From NCBI GenBank assembly GCA_001599915.1, contig BCIG01000008.1, positions 682,001 through 746,000 on the forward strand: DNA of 64,000 bases. Direction: 5' to 3'. This document shows positions 1 through 12,404 of the stretch, piece by piece. The translations under genes were made by a program, and so were the position numbers. The number at the start of each line of letters is the position of its first letter. The stretch's first letter is position 1. This DNA comes from Symbiotaphrina buchneri (taxonomy: Eukaryota; Ascomycota; Symbiotaphrinales; Symbiotaphrinaceae). The notes beneath the pieces were generated by a model. It saw nothing but the letters and a program-made list of their open reading frames with translations. It ran no database searches and was not told where the DNA came from.

Positions 1-496
1 GTCAGCCTCGGCTACGGCCCGCAACGTCTTATCGGCGATCTCCCCCCCCCTGCCTGGACTTTTCGTCTGCCAGGCCCAACTACGAATACTCAGGCTTCCC
101 CTTGAGCGGAACAGCAGCAGGCGGCCCGGGGTCTCCCATCTCTGACTTATATAGTCCATCGCTGACCTTGAAAGTTCCTGTAAGCTTGAAGCTCTTCTTC
201 CTGCTCTCCCTATCTCTCTCTATTCAGACGAAACTCCCATAGCAGGGGCTGCTAAGATGACGTTGAATAACTGCAGTTTTTGGTATCTGAATTCTTTATT
301 ATCTCACATCTTCCACTCTTTGCATTGATGGTATTGTCCGCTCTATCGTTCGTCAATATTTCCTACTCCTATGCGCTGCTAGAATGTAACACGCTGCGGG
401 GAAACTGTTGTTCTACTATGTTGCTCCAACCAGTCCAGAAGGATGATTACGCTTCCAAAATGGGGCTAATTGTCTAACAGCTGCGCCTCCAGAGGG
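1..496. other. Upstream region of the amine oxidase gene
   Basis: There is no recognisable coding sequence here. A run of eight or more C lies near position 45, and a pyrimidine-rich stretch at about 186-232 precedes the amine oxidase start. It most likely holds the promoter and 5' leader of that gene. I see no convincing TATA box. Confidence 0.4.
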
Positions 497-2316
497 ATGT
501 CCCGCATAAAGGAGGATCTCTCCCGAAGCTCCCATCATCCAAATCAAACTTCCCCCGACAAAGGTATAAAATCAGACATGCTCAAGCGGCGTTTACTGCC
601 CGGTGGGCATAAACCACATGTTTGTATCATAGGAGCAGGAATTGCCGGCCTTCGATGTGCAGAAGTCTTACTTGCACGTGGCGTGAGAGTCACTATCCTT
701 GAGGGAAGAGATCGAATAGGAGGGAGGGTAGGGTAGCTATTATCTACGTGTTTAGCAGGCCAATTGTCTAATGCTGACGTCCTGCCTCAAAGATGACACA
801 AAAGACGGTTGGTGGTCATCTTGTGGATCTGTAGGTTTTGAGTGTGACCTGATTAGAGACGCAAACTAAACTAAGACAGTGGCCCGAATTGGATACACGG
901 TACAGATCACAATCCGATAATGGAGCTCGCAAAAGAGACGGGCACAGCCCTTCATGACTGGGAAGAAGAGGCTGCAATGATTGACATAGATGGCAAGCGG
1001 ATTCCAAAGCAGTCCGCCCTAAAGTTCGGTGAAATATGCTGGGGCATCATCGCAGACGCCTTTCACTACAGCAATGAACGCTCCAAATCAATACCAAAGA
1101 ACACGAGTCTTTACGATTTCTTCAAAGATAGACTGCAGGACCATTTTAAAGAAGATAAGGAGCCGGAGAAGAGTAGGCAGACAGCACTTCGATATATAGA
1201 GATGTGGGGTCAATTTGTGGGAAGTCCAGTTCAACGTCAGAGTTTAAGATTCTTTTGGTTGGAAGAGTGCATTGAAGGAGGTCAATCACACGCCTATCAT
1301 CCTGTTGTCTGTGATGACTGACTGATACGTCTGCAGAGAATCTCTTCGTTGCCAGCACCTATCAGGCCATCATGTACCGAATAGCTCAACGTGCACTTGG
1401 CGGAGCGGAGATTCGGTATTCTACTACTGTGACGAATGTTTCGAGTAGTTCGACAGAAGATGGAGCTTCAAAGGTCACGTTAACGACTGCCTCAGATACA
1501 AAGGAGACTTTTGACGAGGTTGTCCTGACTACCCCACTTGGCTGGCTCAAAAGAAACAAAGACGCTTTTGACCCGCCGTTACCATCACGACTGTCAACCG
1601 CAATTGATGCAATTGGATATGGGAATCTCGAGAAAGTCTACATTAGCTTTCCCAAAGCTTTTTGGCAAGGAGAATCACTTAGTAATGGCACCGTCGCGGA
1701 CACGCCATCGGACTCATCTTCATCATGGCCAGGGTTCACTAATTGGCTTGAACCGCACTACTCCAGTCTGAATCCAGAACACTGGAATATCGAAGGCATG
1801 AACCTTGCGGCCTTAAGCCCACCATCGTCTGCTCATCCGACAATTCTCTTCTACATCCAGGGACCATGCTCTCTCCATCTATCCGCTTTACAAGCCTCTA
1901 CACCTGCGAACGAGCTCGATTCAAAACTCATCGATTTCTTTCGTCCCTACTACTCACTCCTTGCCAACTACGATGCCAATTCACCATTTTGTCAGCCATC
2001 TGGAGTCCTGGCTACTGCTTGGAGTAATGACCCACTGGCAGGTTATGGCAGCTATTGCAATTTTCAGGTGGGACTAGAGGAGGGTGACAAAGACATCGAA
2101 GTCATGAGAGAGGGAATGCCTGAAAGAGGTATATGGCTTGCTGGTGAGCATACGAGTCCGTTCGTTGCCTTGGGGACAGTCACAGGGGCCTACTGGAGTG
2201 GCGAAGGCGTGGGGAGGAGAATATTGAGAGCTTATGGAATGGATGATGAAGTGAAGACTTTGCCAGAAGAGGTGGCCACAAAGGATCCCAGTGGTTTCAA
2301 GAATGTAGGGTTGTGA
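497..2316 (+). CDS. Flavin-containing amine oxidase (polyamine oxidase/LSD1-like)
   Basis: FAD-dependent oxidase of the flavin monoamine/polyamine oxidase family, about 549 residues. I join four exons: 497-727, 793-830, 880-1280 and 1337-2316. The introns are 728-792, 831-879 and 1281-1336, all GT-AG, and the frame holds across every join. The N-terminal dinucleotide-binding motif is VCIIGAGIAG (residues ~42-51), followed by the arginine-rich FAD contact RDRIGGR. Exons 2-3 join to give GHLVDLGPNWIHG, the family's second FAD/substrate segment. The C-terminal FAD motif is WLAGEHTSPFVALGTVTGAY. The first ATG of the open frame is used as start. No signal peptide, SWIRM domain or peroxisomal C-terminal tripeptide is visible (the end is NVGL). 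It probably oxidises polyamines or their acetylated forms, but the substrate cannot be fixed from sequence. Confidence 0.9.
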
Positions 2317-2660
2317 AGATCGGAAAACCTGGTCTCTCAGAATCGTTGCGGAGCATCTTTCTGGACAGAATGACACGATCCATATTCTTCCTACCGACAT
2401 CGGAACACCCATATGGATTCAGTCCAAGAAACAATACGATGTGACTGGAGAGTATTGATTATACACGAGTATACTTCATCGGTTGATATATCTTGAGAGA
2501 GGCGATTGGCAGACTATAATCTCAGCGTTAGAGGTTTCATACTCGACGATTCAACTCGGACACCACTTACTGCAGCAATATTTACATGAAGTGGTCGCTC
2601 TTCGCGGCTGACCATAATTTCCCGAGCAGATGTCTAGATATCATACACCACAGGGGAGAT

Positions 2661-3694
2661 TCAGGGCAAGGTCCGCATGACGCCTTCAAATGCAACAAGA
2701 GCCATAGCATTGGCTGGGAACGCTCTTAGAAAGCAAGGTAGAAATCCTCTCCAGTATCCTCTCCAACCATTTTCTCTATACACAGCCTTGGCTGCATCTC
2801 TCCACCGCCAGAACTTTCTTTTGTCGGGCTCTAATGGATCCGTCATTATTCTCTGCTTCACCACATCACTGGGATAGCTCGTCATCCAGAATATCTGCGC
2901 ACTGAGACCGCCAGCCCAGAAATTGACGGCGGGCGCACTGAGAGACGTATGCTTCTTCAGTAGCTCCGTGAAGACGTCGTAGCTACCCCACCAGAAGAAG
3001 AAGAATGTGCGGAAAAGCAGGGTAGATCCAAGCCCATGATATATCCCTCGAATCCCATGCTGTTTGAAGATCTTCTTTGTACAGTCTATAGGCCCGGTAT
3101 ATTCACGCTGTGCCTTTGACGCCGCGTACTGGATCTGTAGTCGAGCTTTGATATGCTCCACGGGCGCAGCAATGAAGCTGACTGTCCAGCCAGCGAATAC
3201 TCCGGCAATTGCATGTCCAATTACTGGAAGTTTTGTGGGTTCCGATTGAAGGGGACGCCGCGTAGTATAGAATGGTTGGAAGACGTGTTCGTTCAACAGA
3301 CGACGATAGAGAGTCAATGATCCCAGCATGATCGAGTCCATACACATCCATCCTACCAGCGGAGGCGTTGCGCCTTTATATAGACCGGCGACGCCTTCTT
3401 TTCGCAGTGTTTGAAGCAGACAGTCCAGCGGTCCCCGAAAGCGTGTCTTTTCAGAGGTTTGCAATCTCACTTTACTTCAAGAGCTCAGCAAGATCCTAGA
3501 AACAGAAACAGGGGCACGTACATGGTGTCGAAGGGATGCCCGACGCTCAGCTTTGCAATGCCGGAGAAGACGCCCGCGACGAATCCTTTATAGTTGCTAT
3601 TGCCGGCCTTCACTGCTGCTCCCGTTGAGATATGCTCACCGGCAGGGTTCCCCGAGGTGCCCATGTCCAGGCTGGGGCTGGGCGCATCCTCCAT
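2661..3694 (-). CDS. Mitochondrial carrier family (SLC25) protein
   Basis: Inner-membrane solute carrier with three repeats. The exons are 3694-3523 and 3474-2661, with a 48-nt intron at 3475-3522. Splicing the intron as GTACGT...GAAG rebuilds the signature PFDTIKVRLQT exactly. The later repeats carry APVEHIKARL and YPSDVVKQRI, equivalents of the Px(D/E)xx(K/R)x(R/K) signature. Six membrane segments are expected for the fold. The start is uncertain: in-frame ATGs also lie at 3778 and 3802, and I prefer 3694 (MEDAPSPSLD) because carriers rarely have a long leader. The transported substrate is unknown. The gene is divergent from the GT8 gene at 4137, so the two may share a promoter region of roughly 340-440 bp. 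Confidence 0.88.
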
Positions 3695-4136
3695 TGGCCT
3701 TGTCCCAGTCGTAACGGAGACTCGCCGATGATGGAGGCATCGAAATAAGGCGAATGGGTGCGGAGAGTTCTCAAACATGGCACAGTGGGGTCCATGAATC
3801 ATCCCAGAGCTAGCGCAGCCGGCTGCATCCCAATGTTGGATTTAAAGCTTCGGCGCCGGCAGGCGGCCTTGCTCTTATCGCCGGTACCCCTCACCGCCCG
3901 ATGCCCCAGCCAGTCGCCGAGCGAGGATGGGTTAGACCGCGCATTGCCCAGGCCAGAACCCTGGGAAAATCCAAAATGATGCCATTGCGCCAAAGTCAAT
4001 TTGGCTTGTGCAAGGAGCTCAGCTATCACTGTTTGCCTTCGGCCCTTCCGTCGCCACTCCACCATGGCTTCTTCCTCCCTTTATCCCTTGTTGATTTCCT
4101 CAAGTTGACAGTGCATCATATTTGAGTAGTACAATC

Positions 4137-5225
4137 ATGGGTACGGAAGCTCAAAAGGCCGTCAAGGCTTGCGATTCAAACAAAGGTAATGCGACGCGCC
4201 CCGACCCCCACTATCGCCAACCTTGGCATTCGGGCATCCGCAGGCTGATACGTACGCGCAGTCTGGACGACCTTGATAACAAATACTGCCTACCTCTCAG
4301 GCCTTCTCACGCTCGATTACTCTCTTAAGCTTCATGGCTCGAAATATCCTCTCGTCGCGCTCTACACGGACACTTTCCCGCCAGAGGGCCATGCCGCGCT
4401 TGAGCGACGGGGCATCCCGAAGCAGCATGTCAACTACTTGCTGCCCGCAGTCCACAAGGATTATAGCAATGACACTCGTTTCTACGATTGCTGGAGCAAG
4501 CTAACGCCCTTCTCTCTCACGGAGTATGAACGGGTGGTGCAGCTTGATAGCGACATGCTGGTGTTGCAGAATATGGATGAGCTGATGGAGATGCATCTGG
4601 ATCCTGTGGAGATGGAGGGCAAAGGCAATAGGGTCTTTGCCGCAAGCCATGCTTGTGTATGCAATCCCTTGAAAAAACCACATTACCCAAAGAATTGGTA
4701 TGCCCTGCCTTATCCTTCTCCTTTACAATCTCAATCGCAAGCGGGCATCTCGTTGACTCTTTCCATAGGATTCCCGAGAATTGCGCCTTCACCCATCAAC
4801 ACTCCGATCCGGAAGCCGCTCAGTCCACAGGCGCCCCTGCCAACACAGGTTTGAGTATTTGCAACGGCGGTCTGCAGGTTGTCAACCCATCCTCGGCCAT
4901 CTATTCGCAGATTCTGGAGAAACTCTCCGCCCCAGCGGCGGGTGACTATGAATTCGCCGACCAGTCACTCCTCTCGGATCTCTTTTACAATCGCTGGGTA
5001 CCACTGCCGTACATATATAATGCGCTGAAGACGCTGCGGAGAAAGGGCGTGCATGATGCCATCTGGAGGGACGAAAACGTCAAGAATATACACTATATCC
5101 TCGCACCGAAGCCGTGGGATGAGAATCTCGGAGAGGAGAGTGAAGAGAGTCATCGGTGGTGGATCGAGGTCAATATGAAGAGATTAGAGGAGGAAAAGAA
5201 GAAGGGAATAGATGACGGGCTCTGA
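4137..5225 (+). CDS. Glycosyltransferase family 8 (glycogenin/galactinol-synthase-like)
   Basis: Retaining sugar-nucleotide-dependent transferase of about 313 residues. The exons are 4137-4185, 4262-4697 and 4769-5225, with introns of 76 and 71 nt. After splicing the N-terminus reads KVWTTLITNTAYLSGLLTLDYSLK, a typical GT8 opening. The metal-binding DxD appears as QLDSDMLVL (~residues 110-118). The conserved NGGLQVVNPS, FADQSLL and HYILAPKPW motifs follow in the usual order. There is no long tyrosine-bearing tail as in self-glucosylating glycogenin, so galactinol-synthase-like or another hexosyltransferase activity is as likely as glycogen priming. No signal peptide is seen, which suggests a cytosolic enzyme. 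It is divergent from the mitochondrial carrier gene and convergent with the sulfoxide reductase gene. Confidence 0.88.
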
Positions 5226-5531
5226 GGAGGCTATATTGGATATATTGAAGCAGATGTGCGCATTTAGCTCCTATGTTATGATAGCGGAGATGCAGCAGAT
5301 AGACCTGGTTCAAAGCGTTGCATCTTAGTCGATTAACAATGCAATTCCGGGCACGGATGGATTGTCCCGCCCAGACCTGATGCGGTCTTTTTCGCCAGCT
5401 CACAATTGCTGTCTTGTCAGATCCCCTGCGTTCGACTGGCCCTACTTCCTACTCTTTGAGTATGGATAGAATGCGTACCCAACCCAATGCTCCACATCCA
5501 TTGAGCCAGGGTCCAGAATGGCATACTCCCA
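5226..5531. other. Convergent intergenic region
   Basis: This 306-bp gap lies between two convergent stop codons, that of the GT8 gene and that of the sulfoxide reductase gene. It should hold both 3' ends. No gene or repeat was recognised. Confidence 0.5.
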
Positions 5532-6193
5532 TCAGCGCCAGTCACAGCTTCTGGCTAGCAGTTTGGCCAACTTCTCCAACTCCCTTTGATCCACCTCATC
5601 AAATCCATTCAACTCCTCACAATCCACATCAATGACGGCAACAGTCCTCCCATCCACAATCACCGGAACAACAACCTCGCTCTTCGTCTCGCCATCGCAG
5701 GCTATATGGCCCGGAAACTTCTCGACATCTCTCACCAGCTGCGTCTCCTGCGTCTGCGCCGCGGCCCCGCACACGCCCTTGCCGAACTCGATTGTCTGGC
5801 AGGCAACCCGGCCTTGAAAGGGGCCTAGGATCAATTGCGAGCGTGGAGTCGTGGACGTGCTGGTTGACGTCTGCGTGAGCGGGCTGGTGGGTTCAGTTGC
5901 GGCTATGCGTGGGGCTAGCGGGTCGAGGACGTAGAAGCCGGCCCAGTTGACGGAGGAGGACGGCGAGGGGAGGGAGTGGAAGGCATGCCAGAGGAGAGAG
6001 GCGGTGTTGGCGAGGTTGCTTCTTGCAGAGGAGGATTAGTACCTGCAAAGGCAGAGCGTAATGAAATGGAGAGGACATACCAGACCCAATTGCGCTGACC
6101 TTCAAAGAGGGCTTCGGCGGAGGAGAGCACCTGCGCGTAGGCCTCTTCTTTAGTTGCATTGGATTTGAAGCGGGATGAGTCGGCATGCACCAT
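5532..6193 (-). CDS. Free methionine-(R)-sulfoxide reductase (GAF domain)
   Basis: Single GAF-domain enzyme reducing free L-methionine-(R)-sulfoxide, about 199 residues. The exons are 6193-6081 and 6018-5532. The 62-nt intron (6019-6080) gives RNWVCNLANTASLLWHAF across the join. The three conserved cysteines of the family are present: VACQTIEFGKGVCG and HIACDGETKSE. Their spacing is 10 and 24 residues, the same as Cys91/101/125 of the yeast enzyme (YKL069W, from memory). The NWAGFYV and VIDVD motifs of the GAF fold are also present. An in-frame non-ATG extension exists upstream, and the ATG at 6193 fits the family's N-terminus. Role: antioxidant recycling of methionine using thioredoxin, probably cytosolic. 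Confidence 0.93.
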
Positions 6194-7793
6194 GGTGGAT
6201 ATAGAGATTATGGGGTGAGTGTCATGGTGATTGGAGAGTTTGCGCATTGCGCATCAAGATAAAGTTCGATGGAGCTAGCGATGATGATGCCATCTGATTA
6301 CATGCGCCTACGGCTGGGATGCCCAAGGACCATCGAATTTCCAGAAATATTTACAAAATAGTAGAAGTCCATCTGGATCTGAATTGAATGGTTATTACTG
6401 TATTATGGCAACCAGGGTCATCATCGTGGAATTACAAGGCAAACTCTTAAGGGGAGCCAGGTACGTGTCATTGGTTCCAGTTGAAACGTGCATTGGACGC
6501 CGTGGAGCGTCCATCTAAGAATTCGAGCAGGGACATACAATTAGCTGCTACAGATTGTGCTCATGAGGCGTCCTTCACTGCGGGATCTTATCAGACACTA
6601 CCCGGAGTATGGGCATTGGAGGCCTGGGCTCTTCCTCAATCCATATTTCGAAGGTGGAGTCACCGGTGATTCCCGCCGGTGGACGCGTGTCTGGCTTACG
6701 ACGTCGTCCTCAACGCTCAATATAAATGCAAGCCTCCCACCCATCTTGAGATTCAAGCATCGTGGACCTGTCTTGTCTTCGACGATGTCATTATTGCCAG
6801 CGAATTGATCTACACCCGAGTTTCAAAGGGCCGTTTCACGAAGTTGGAAGGTCTTTTCTGGTGCACGTCCAACAGGATCGGCGCGACAAATTTATCCCTT
6901 GAGCAGCTCTTCTTGGTGGTCTCACGTCCAAGACTCGCTGATGGTGTGCACGGATTATCCAAGAAACGGAACTCTTGGATGAATGCAAGAAATCTGATTG
7001 ATTGCGTGTTGTCCAAGATGACCAAGAGAAATGTGCGTTCTGGTGGTGAAGCATGGCGAGATGGGATGAGTTGAGGCAGTGCAAAAGCTTGGCAGGGCAG
7101 TTGGAACGAAAATAGAGCGGCTGGTCAGAAAAAGGAGGTCTGGGCAGTTTCTTCATTGAGCTCCCTTCGCATTGGCGGAAATGGTGATTGGCTTTTGGAG
7201 TTTGGACCCACGGAACGTCTTCATTTGGCCATCGTGCCAGGCACAAGATAACCTTACTCAGGACGAGTATGGTTAAAATCGATGTCTGGGGTGCCGGCAC
7301 GCCCAATTTCTCTCCACCACTCAGCATGCTCCATTTCAGCTTGAGTGGATGGCTCTTTTCCTCCTTGGTCTTGGTTTGCACGCTTGGCCCGGGTGCGCTA
7401 GTTCACTGGGGCATGCAGCAAACACTCCTTCTTTCGCTCCTTCCTTCCTCTGCAGGGGTTGGTGGTCACTATCGGAATCTGATCACTGCTCATTCCCTTA
7501 CTAACCACACACTCTGTCCAATTCATTCCTTCTACTTTTGTCCCTGTTCCACCCAACTCCGTCACTCTTTCTTTCTAAAACACCCACAGCACTTCTTCTG
7601 ACCCTCCTTCGTCACTTCCCTGACGCCCGCAATTCTTGTTTTAATTGCCCTTCTCTGACAGCCTCTCACTCTTTTGAGACTGTCAACCCTCTTTTCCAAC
7701 CTTCTTCGTGTCCCTCCTTCGCTACACTTTCGACACACATTTTGCTCGGTGGACAACAACTTTCCTGGACAAACCACGTACCATTCGTTCAAA
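6194..7793. promoter_or_regulatory. Long upstream region of the GH72 gene
   Basis: This stretch is 1.6 kb without a recognisable gene. Several open frames of 60-180 codons overlap each other on both strands (for example 6679-7074 + and 6836-7381 -) but show no family motif. The last ~350 bp before the GH72 start are strongly pyrimidine-rich (CTTTCTTTCT and CCTCCTTCG type runs), a common leader feature of strongly expressed fungal genes. I interpret the region as the promoter and 5' leader of the cell-wall gene. Confidence 0.45.
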
Positions 7794-9303
7794 ATGAAGG
7801 GTGTTGGAGCTGTTCTTGCTACTTCGGTAGCCCTCACTGCCTCTATCACGTCTGCAAATCCCACAAAACCTCTCGCTCCACGAGCTAGCAGCAGCATCAC
7901 TCCCGTCACAGTCCAGGGCAATGGTTAGAAGATAGCCCTTCTTGACATCCGACTGTTATTGATCAATTCCATAGCCTTCTTTGCCGGGAATGACCGCTTC
8001 TACATCCGCGGGGTCGATTATCAACCTGGTATTTACTTTTGAAGTCCAGGAGGATCATTCCGAGTCTAATGGTATACAGGTGGATCCTCCAACGTAGCAG
8101 ATCCCATTGCGGATGAAGCTGGATGCACTCGGGACATTGCAGAGTTCCAGAAGCTTGGAATCAACACCGTCCGTGTCTACACTGTCGATAACTCCGCCGA
8201 CCACGATGCTTGTATGAGTGCCCTGGCAGATGCGGGCATCTACTTGGTTCTGGACGTCAACACGCCCAAGTACTCTATCCGTCGAGACCAGCCGGCCCAG
8301 TCATACAATGCTGTCTATCTCCAGAGTCTGTTCGCAACCATTGACGCCTTCCAAAAGTACGATAACACCCTGGCATTCTTTTCAGGGAATGAGGTTATCA
8401 ACGATGACTCCACCACCAACTGTGCTCCATATGTCAAGGCCGTGACTCGGGATATGAGGCAATACATTGGAAGCATGGGTTACAGGCAAATCCCTGTCGG
8501 CTACTCAGCAGCAGATGTCGACTCCAACCGCTACGAGATGGCTGATTACATGAACTGCGGTACGGACGATGAGCGGAGTGACTTCTTCGCCTTCAACGAC
8601 TATTCTTGGTGTGATCCGTCGTCCTTTACACAATCCGGCTGGGATCAAAAGGTCGAAAAGTTCAGCAACTACAGCCTTCCTCTTTTGTGAGTATGACGCG
8701 GTCTCAAAAAATGTTCTTACTGACTAGTCTAGCCTTTCCGAGTACGGTTGCAACACGAACACCCGTCAATTCGAGGAAGTGTCCGCACTTTACAACACTG
8801 AGATGACCGGTGTCTATTCTGGGGGTTTGGTTTACGAATACTCCGAGGAAGGCTCCAACTACGGTCTTGTGACGATTAACGGCAACTCCGTCACCGAAAA
8901 GACGGATTTCACCGCTTTGCAGACGGCTTTCAAGAACACAGCCAACCCTTCAGGTGATGGTGGCTACAGGACAAACGGAACTGCTAGCACTTGCCCTGCT
9001 CAATCTAGCACATGGAATGTCACAAGTGATGCTCTTCCTGCCATCCCTGACGACGCTAAGCAGTACATGTCGAAGGGAGCTGGTACACCTCCTGGCCTGA
9101 ATGGGCCTGGATCTCAGGATGCGGGTGGTCAGAGTACCGGTACTGCTACCCCCGGATCTGGTTCGGTTACTGCCACTGCAACGGCTGCAAGCTCCACCTC
9201 TACTCACAAGGGTGCGGCTGCTCCTCTCCAAATCTCTATGGGCCCTGTCCTCTGCGGCCTTGTGGTTGTCTTTTCGACCTTGTTTGGAGCAACCCTTTTG
9301 TAA
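7794..9303 (+). CDS. GPI-anchored 1,3-beta-glucanosyltransferase (GH72, Gel/Gas family)
   Basis: Cell-wall enzyme that cuts and religates beta-1,3-glucan chains, 453 residues. The exons are 7794-7923, 7975-8028, 8080-8686 and 8733-9303. The three introns are 51, 51 and 46 nt. A signal peptide (about residues 1-21, ending SITSA) precedes GNAFFAGNDRFYIRGVDYQPGG, the GH72 opening. The two catalytic glutamates are in FFSGNEVIND (acid/base) and, across the last intron, FLSEYGCNT (nucleophile). There is no cysteine-rich X8/CBM43 module, so it belongs to the short GH72 subfamily. The C-terminus is Ser/Thr/Gly-rich and ends in a hydrophobic segment (GPVLCGLVVVFSTLFGATLL), the expected GPI-attachment signal. 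It acts outside the plasma membrane. Confidence 0.95.
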
Positions 9304-10437
9304 GATAATTCCCCGATCAGCGCGGTAATGTTTTTGGTTATTCAGGCTGCACTTGCGGGAGTGACTTTTGTTCTTTTGTTTCTTGCACAGTCCTCATAAC
9401 TAGCAGTGGTTAGCGGTGTTGTATGATTTAAATTGCCTAGATTACAGAATGAAAAAACATTACTTCAACGATTTCATGCATTTACTACTTCTACTGAGTG
9501 CATTATAATCCGGCGAAACGATCCATCCGAAACCGAAGTCAGAAGCAGCCAAGTAACAATGTATCAAGATGCATCCAGTAGTAAGAACAGAACTTGTGGT
9601 TGACAGGTCAGAAAAATAACCTTGGGATTGTAAACTGTGTAGGAAGTCAGGAGGTGAAGAGTTGATATGCAGATCCCCATCACCATCACAGGTTGAACTC
9701 AAGAACTATCAAGTCACGATCTGTGTGCAAGCGCTTCGAAAGCACGGGGCAGATCGAGGGTCATTCCGATTCGCTTCTTCGCAGCCACACCGCCATTGGA
9801 GACTGCATGGACCGCATGGGGTTTTATCAAGCGCCAGTGCCCTGTGCAGTTGTGGCAGGCTCCAGTTTGGTCTGAACTGTGGAGTGGGCGGGACGGCGGG
9901 AACGCTTTTTAGGGCAGGCTGCGCCTTATCCGTTATCTCCAGCCATGGATCATGGACGCGCAAGCAATTCGGATCACAATACGTCTGCGGTTGCCTTGAT
10001 GATCCCAACCATCGAGGCGTCCTGTAATTCACTCATTGTGACCATGGCTGCGCGAGACGGGACGGATTTGATGGTGGACTGGTACAATAAGCATGCTGAC
10101 TGATGACAAAACTTGATCCTTACACCAGTTGCAACTCCGTGCTGCTTCATGCTGGGATGCGAATGTTCCAGGCTTAGCGGAGTTAAGGTACGGAGTAGGA
10201 GTGGTGCTAAGCTTTGCCGAAGCGGAGGGATTCTTGGCTCCATGGATCCTTCCGTACAACGGGTACGTCGTAGACTCGTAGTTAGGTCGACACATCCGCG
10301 ACTGCTCTTAAACCCGCCTCCCTCTCCACATTTCACCCTCCGAACAATCTCATTCCGCCCCTGCCGCAAACCCAAGATATCCGTCTCCCGCAGATCATGG
10401 GCAATTTATAGCAGTTCCCTAATCTACACCGTCTCAA
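9304..10437. other. Intergenic region between GH72 and NAD kinase genes
   Basis: This region of 1.1 kb holds the 3' end of the GH72 gene and the promoter of the NAD kinase gene. Overlapping open frames occur on both strands, but none shows family motifs or plausible splice structure. I see no repeat or RNA gene. Confidence 0.4.
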
Positions 10438-12404
10438 ATGATGTCTCAAGATCCTCCACAGCCCGACGGGGTCAAGTCGCAAACTTCCGAGCCGGTTTCC
10501 ACCCCTCTGGGTCCGGCAAATCCCCAGCCCACGCCGGCATCTTCTACCACTCCCAGACCGGAACCAAAAAGATCAAATTCCATTCGGATAGGGAATCTTC
10601 TTCTGCGCGACTATGCGAATCACTTGGATCCTATAGACTCTCATAGAGAAAGGCACTCTGGTCATTCAAACGAGTCGCATCTTCCGACTCCCGCCTCTTC
10701 GACCTCCGTTCTGGACCAGGTACCTGAAACCGCGGCCTCGTCTCATGCGACCAAAACATCCCGCACAACCTCAAACATTCGCTCCTCGAAATCGATTTTG
10801 CCTCACAGGAGTAACCCTATATCAATCGAGTCTGTTCCCCGTCAGACGATTATGAAAGCACTGGCTTCACGACCTCCACCTCACTCAACCAGTCCCGGTA
10901 CTCCTTCATCAATTGCGGCATCTTTATCTGGTATGAAGATGTCTGGAAACAACGAGACCGGTAACAATGTTCCTCGGAACTCTTCCCTGCAACGTCTTAC
11001 CTCTGCCCTCACCGACCTTCAAATACAAAAGACCACCGCCCGTTTCCCAGCATTATCTTCACCATGTTTCTTCCACCGCCGGTTCGATGATGCTGTCGAT
11101 ATCGATAAAGTCTTGGAGGAGATAATAGATGATGACTGCATGTCGCATTCAAGGCTGGTTCAAACTGCGACTGGCGTCCGGGAGGTATCCAAGCTGTTGC
11201 AGAGGAGGCCGATCAAACGTGCAGTCAAGAACGTCATGATTGTTACCAAGGCACGCGACAATCAGTTGGTCTGCTCGACAAGAGAATTGGCAGAATGGCT
11301 ACTATCTACTCCTCGATATGGCTCAGATGTTGGTGTCAATGTGTATGTGGACGCAAAGCTGCGGAACTCGAAGCGGTTTGATGCTGCAGGTCTCGTCGCA
11401 AAGGATTCGCGCTTCCAAGAAATGCTTCGGTATTGGACACCGGATCTTTGCTGGAGTTCCCCTGAGAAATTCGATCTCGTCCTTACGCTCGGTGGTGATG
11501 GTACAGTCCTGTTCACATCGTGGCTATTCCAACGTATCGTCCCTCCGATTCTGAGCTTCAGCATGGGAAGTCTTGGTTTCCTCACCACCTTCGAGTTTGA
11601 CCATTACAAAGAGCAACTGGACAGGGTTATGGGCGATGCAGGCATGCGTGTCAACCTCCGGATGCGATTCACGTGCACTGTCTACCGCAATGACTCTCAT
11701 GGCGATCTACAAGAGGCGGAACAGTTCGAGGTTCTTAATGAGCTCGTCATTGACCGTGGTCCAAGTCCATACGTCTCTAATCTCGAGCTGTACGGTAATG
11801 ACGAGCTTCTTACCGTCGTCCAAGCTGATGGCTGCATCTTTTCCACTCCTACTGGTAAGTGAACTCACTACAGCCTTCCGATTCCTTTCTAAACCTTCTA
11901 ACCCTTGTAGGTTCTACTGCCTACTCGTTATCCGCTGGAGGCTCTCTCGTTCACCCCGATATCCCCGCCATCCTCCTGACACCTATCTGTCCACACACAC
12001 TTTCCTTCCGCCCAATGCTTCTGCCAGATACCGTCCTCCTTCGTGCATCTGTCCCTGCTCACAGTCGGGCCACCGCTTACTGCTCCTTTGACGGCAAAGG
12101 TCGGGTCGAACTCCGTCAAGGGGACTTTGTCACCATAGCCGCCAGCCAATACCCTTTTCCAAGCGTGCTTTCTGCTGAAGGCGAATGGTTCGACAGCGTA
12201 CAGCGAACACTTCGGTGGAACGTCCGTGGTGCAACGCAAAAGGGTTGGGGTGACGTCAGAAAGCCTCCCGAGGGTGGAGAGGCAGCTGATCCCTTTGAGG
12301 AAGAACAGTGGGATATCGATACTGTTGACTCGGGCGTCTACTCTGACGAAAGCAGCGTCAGTGCTAGTCCCCTCCGCAGGCAAATGAGCATGCTCGCATG
12401 CTAG
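10438..12404 (+). CDS. NAD(H) kinase (ATP-NAD kinase)
   Basis: Phosphorylates NAD(H) to NADP(H), the source of reducing power for biosynthesis and antioxidant systems. About 636 residues from exons 10438-11854 and 11911-12404, with a 56-nt intron at 11855-11910. The first ~200 residues are Ser/Pro/Thr-rich and probably disordered or regulatory. The catalytic part carries the diagnostic LTLGGDGTVLF (GGDGT at ~352-356), then SMGSLGFLTTF, then VLNELVIDRGPSPYVSNLELY. Across the intron comes TPTGSTAYSLSAGGSLVHP, the second hallmark motif. The tail is acidic and Ser-rich. No mitochondrial presequence is evident, so a cytosolic Utr1-type enzyme is more likely than a mitochondrial Pos5-type one. Two consecutive ATGs open the frame. 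Confidence 0.95.

Noticed and set aside
4653-5225. Alternative long frame through intron 2 of the GT8 gene
   Set aside because: It reads intron sequence as protein; splicing at 4698-4768 restores the conserved GT8 motifs.
6679-7381. Overlapping frames of 131 (+) and 181 (-) codons
   Set aside because: They contradict each other, lack domains and lie in the promoter region of the GH72 gene.
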